The notes below the pieces were generated by a model, which made no database searches, was not told the DNA's origin, and saw only the letters and a list, made by a program, of their open reading frames with translations. 5,714 nucleotides of DNA from Thiobacillus sp. (GTDB lineage: Bacteria > Pseudomonadota > Gammaproteobacteria > Burkholderiales > Thiobacillaceae), in assembly GCA_024710445.1 (NCBI GenBank), contig JANJUT010000084.1, positions 1-5,714 on the forward strand. Reading direction: 5' to 3'. How positions within the stretch are numbered: the stretch's first letter is position 1; each line of letters starts with the position of its first letter. A program made the position numbers and the translations under genes. Shown here in pieces: positions 4,575-5,714 of the stretch.

Positions 4575-5714
4575 CCTGCAAGCGGAAGGTCACACGTCCC
4601 GGCTGGTTGTCAGGCAATTCCAGCCGATAACCCGAACGTGCAGCCTGCCGGGCAGCCTGGTACAAGCCCACCCCCAGGCCGGAATCCGATGCCACGGGGC
4701 TCATGAACAGATTACGCGCCACATGTTCCGGTGCAGCTGAACCACTGTCGGTCACCTTCAGGCTCACCAGCGGACTCAACACCAGACGGACCTCGATCGC
4801 CACGCCCGGCTCGTGCTGACGCTTGCGCAGTGCATTGGTCAGCAGGTTATCAACCACGCTGTCGAACAGGTCCTGAGGCAATGGGGTGTCGTCGATCGCG
4901 TCAGAAAAAAACTGCACGTCATCGTGTTCGTAGCGCGTCTGCAAAGCAGACCACCATTTTTTTGCCGCAATTTGCGCAACATCCATTTCAGCCGGCTGCT
5001 TGAGCTTGTCGACCGTCTGCGACAGGCGTGCCGCGAGTTGTGGCAACTGGCGCTTCATCAATGCCAGCAACCGGTCGCTGTCTTCGGGCGTGGATGTATC
5101 GGCAGCGGCCAGCAGGGTTTTCATCGACTGCAGGATGTTTTTCACGTCATGCGTCAATCGCGCACCCGTGTCGTGAATCGCCTGGCTGTAGGCCTGTTCA
5201 CGCAGGGTTTGCTCGCGTACCTTGGCGGCATAAAAATAGCCCAGCAATTGCGACAGCAGACGCACATGCAGCGCCAGCGCAGGGGTAAGCGGACGACTGG
5301 ACTGCCAGGTCAGGCTGAGGCCATGGAAGGCATGGCTTTCGCTATGCTCGGCTGGCTCGCCAAACTGCCCTTCGCCACGCGCTGCCTGCCAGTGCCCACC
5401 GCGAATCCAGGTCAATTCATGCAAGTCGGAAAGCGCATCGCGCACGAACGATTCGGGGTCGCGCTCGCGCTCGGCCAGCGTCGCCAGGCGCTGAGCCCAG
5501 CCTTCGAACGGCAGGCCAACCGACAACAGATAACGCGAGGTGACCTGCCCCAATCCTGAAAATCCGGCACGTGGATTCCACAGCCAGGACAGCGCCAGCA
5601 GCAAGCCGGCCATCCCCAACAGGGTCTGCACCAGTGCCCAGGCGTAGTTCACCTTGGCCACGGCCACCACGGTAAACACCCCCAGCGCCATCACCATGAT
5701 GAGCAGCGACAGCA
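4531..5714 (-). CDS. Sensor histidine kinase, N-terminus beyond the right edge
   Basis: The frame stays open to the window edge, so this is the C-terminal part (about 393 residues visible) of a membrane sensor kinase. An ATG at 5697 exists, but it lies inside a hydrophobic helix that continues upstream (L-S-L-L-I), so it is not the start. Numbering from that Met, two membrane helices (up to 14, and 21-40) precede a cytoplasmic region (about 50-160) that could be a GAF-like sensor, and a helical linker. The phospho-acceptor is H183 in LTHDVKN. The ATPase domain shows an N-box (DNLLTNAL, 283-290), a weakened G1 box (DSGSA, 317-321, where D-x-G-x-G is usual) and a clear G2 box (SGLGVGLY, 339-346). 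The HD-x-K-N H-box recalls PrsK-type kinases of exopolysaccharide loci, but I cannot assign that subfamily. No response regulator is visible; it may lie to the right. The stop is TGA at 4533-4531. Confidence 0.9.
   Translation of the reverse strand, partial: LSLLIMVMALGVFTVVAVAKVNYAWALVQTLLGMAGLLLALSWLWNPRAGFSGLGQVTSRYLLSVGLPFEGWAQRLATLAERERDPESFVRDALSDLHELTWIRGGHWQAARGEGQFGEPAEHSESHAFHGLSLTWQSSRPLTPALALHVRLLSQLLGYFYAAKVREQTLREQAYSQAIHDTGARLTHDVKNILQSMKTLLAAADTSTPEDSDRLLALMKRQLPQLAARLSQTVDKLKQPAEMDVAQIAAKKWWSALQTRYEHDDVQFFSDAIDDTPLPQDLFDSVVDNLLTNALRKRQHEPGVAIEVRLVLSPLVSLKVTDSGSAAPEHVARNLFMSPVASDSGLGVGLYQAARQAARSGYRLELPDNQPGRVTFRLQATESSLSPEGIPSP

Noticed and set aside
4813..5559. Plus-strand open frame of 248 codons opposite the kinase gene
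   Set aside because: The minus strand carries the H, N and G boxes of a histidine kinase; the opposite frame has no recognisable motif.
1..5714. CRISPR array, tRNA, rRNA, insertion sequence or phage attachment site
   Set aside because: No regularly spaced repeats, cloverleaf-like sequence, transposase-like product or terminal inverted repeats with target duplication were seen.

Overview
The window looks like a GC-rich proteobacterial chromosome segment. The gene styles (GspF, fused PilM/PilN, PilO-like, short PilP/GspB-like, single-prepilin set) and the intergenic palindrome suggest a betaproteobacterium, but no phylogenetic marker is present and this assignment is inference.

Layout. Positions 1-147 hold no convincing gene. 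They contain an A/T-rich palindromic block and a small GC hairpin that resemble a dispersed intergenic repeat, then a weak ribosome binding site. From 148 to 4574 five plus-strand genes form one tightly packed cassette. In order they are a GspF/PilC-type inner-membrane platform protein, a 499-residue PilM-PilN fusion (GspL/MshI-like layout), a PilO/MshJ-like bitopic protein, a short exported PilP/GspB/MshK-like protein, and a type IV prepilin with an intact cleavage motif. Every junction is a stop/start overlap (TGATG once, ATGA three times), so the five are almost certainly one transcript with coupled translation. From the right edge back to 4531 a minus-strand sensor histidine kinase converges on the cassette. 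Its N-terminus lies outside the window, and its 3' end overlaps the 3' end of the prepilin gene by 44 bp.

How it fits together. In type IV pili, MSHA pili and type II secretion, the platform protein, an actin-like/PilN unit, PilO and PilP form the inner-membrane assembly complex that polymerises pilins. This cassette holds that complex in compact form plus one large cysteine-containing pilin or pseudopilin. The motor ATPase, the outer-membrane secretin and the prepilin peptidase are not in the window; they must be supplied from outside, perhaps from just left of position 1. The substrate or function of the filament cannot be read from the sequence. The kinase may or may not be related to it.

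The most interesting point is the compact, single-pilin assembly cassette with a fused PilM-PilN protein whose nucleotide-binding motifs look degenerate. It is probably a little-characterised variant of a known filament superfamily rather than a wholly new system.
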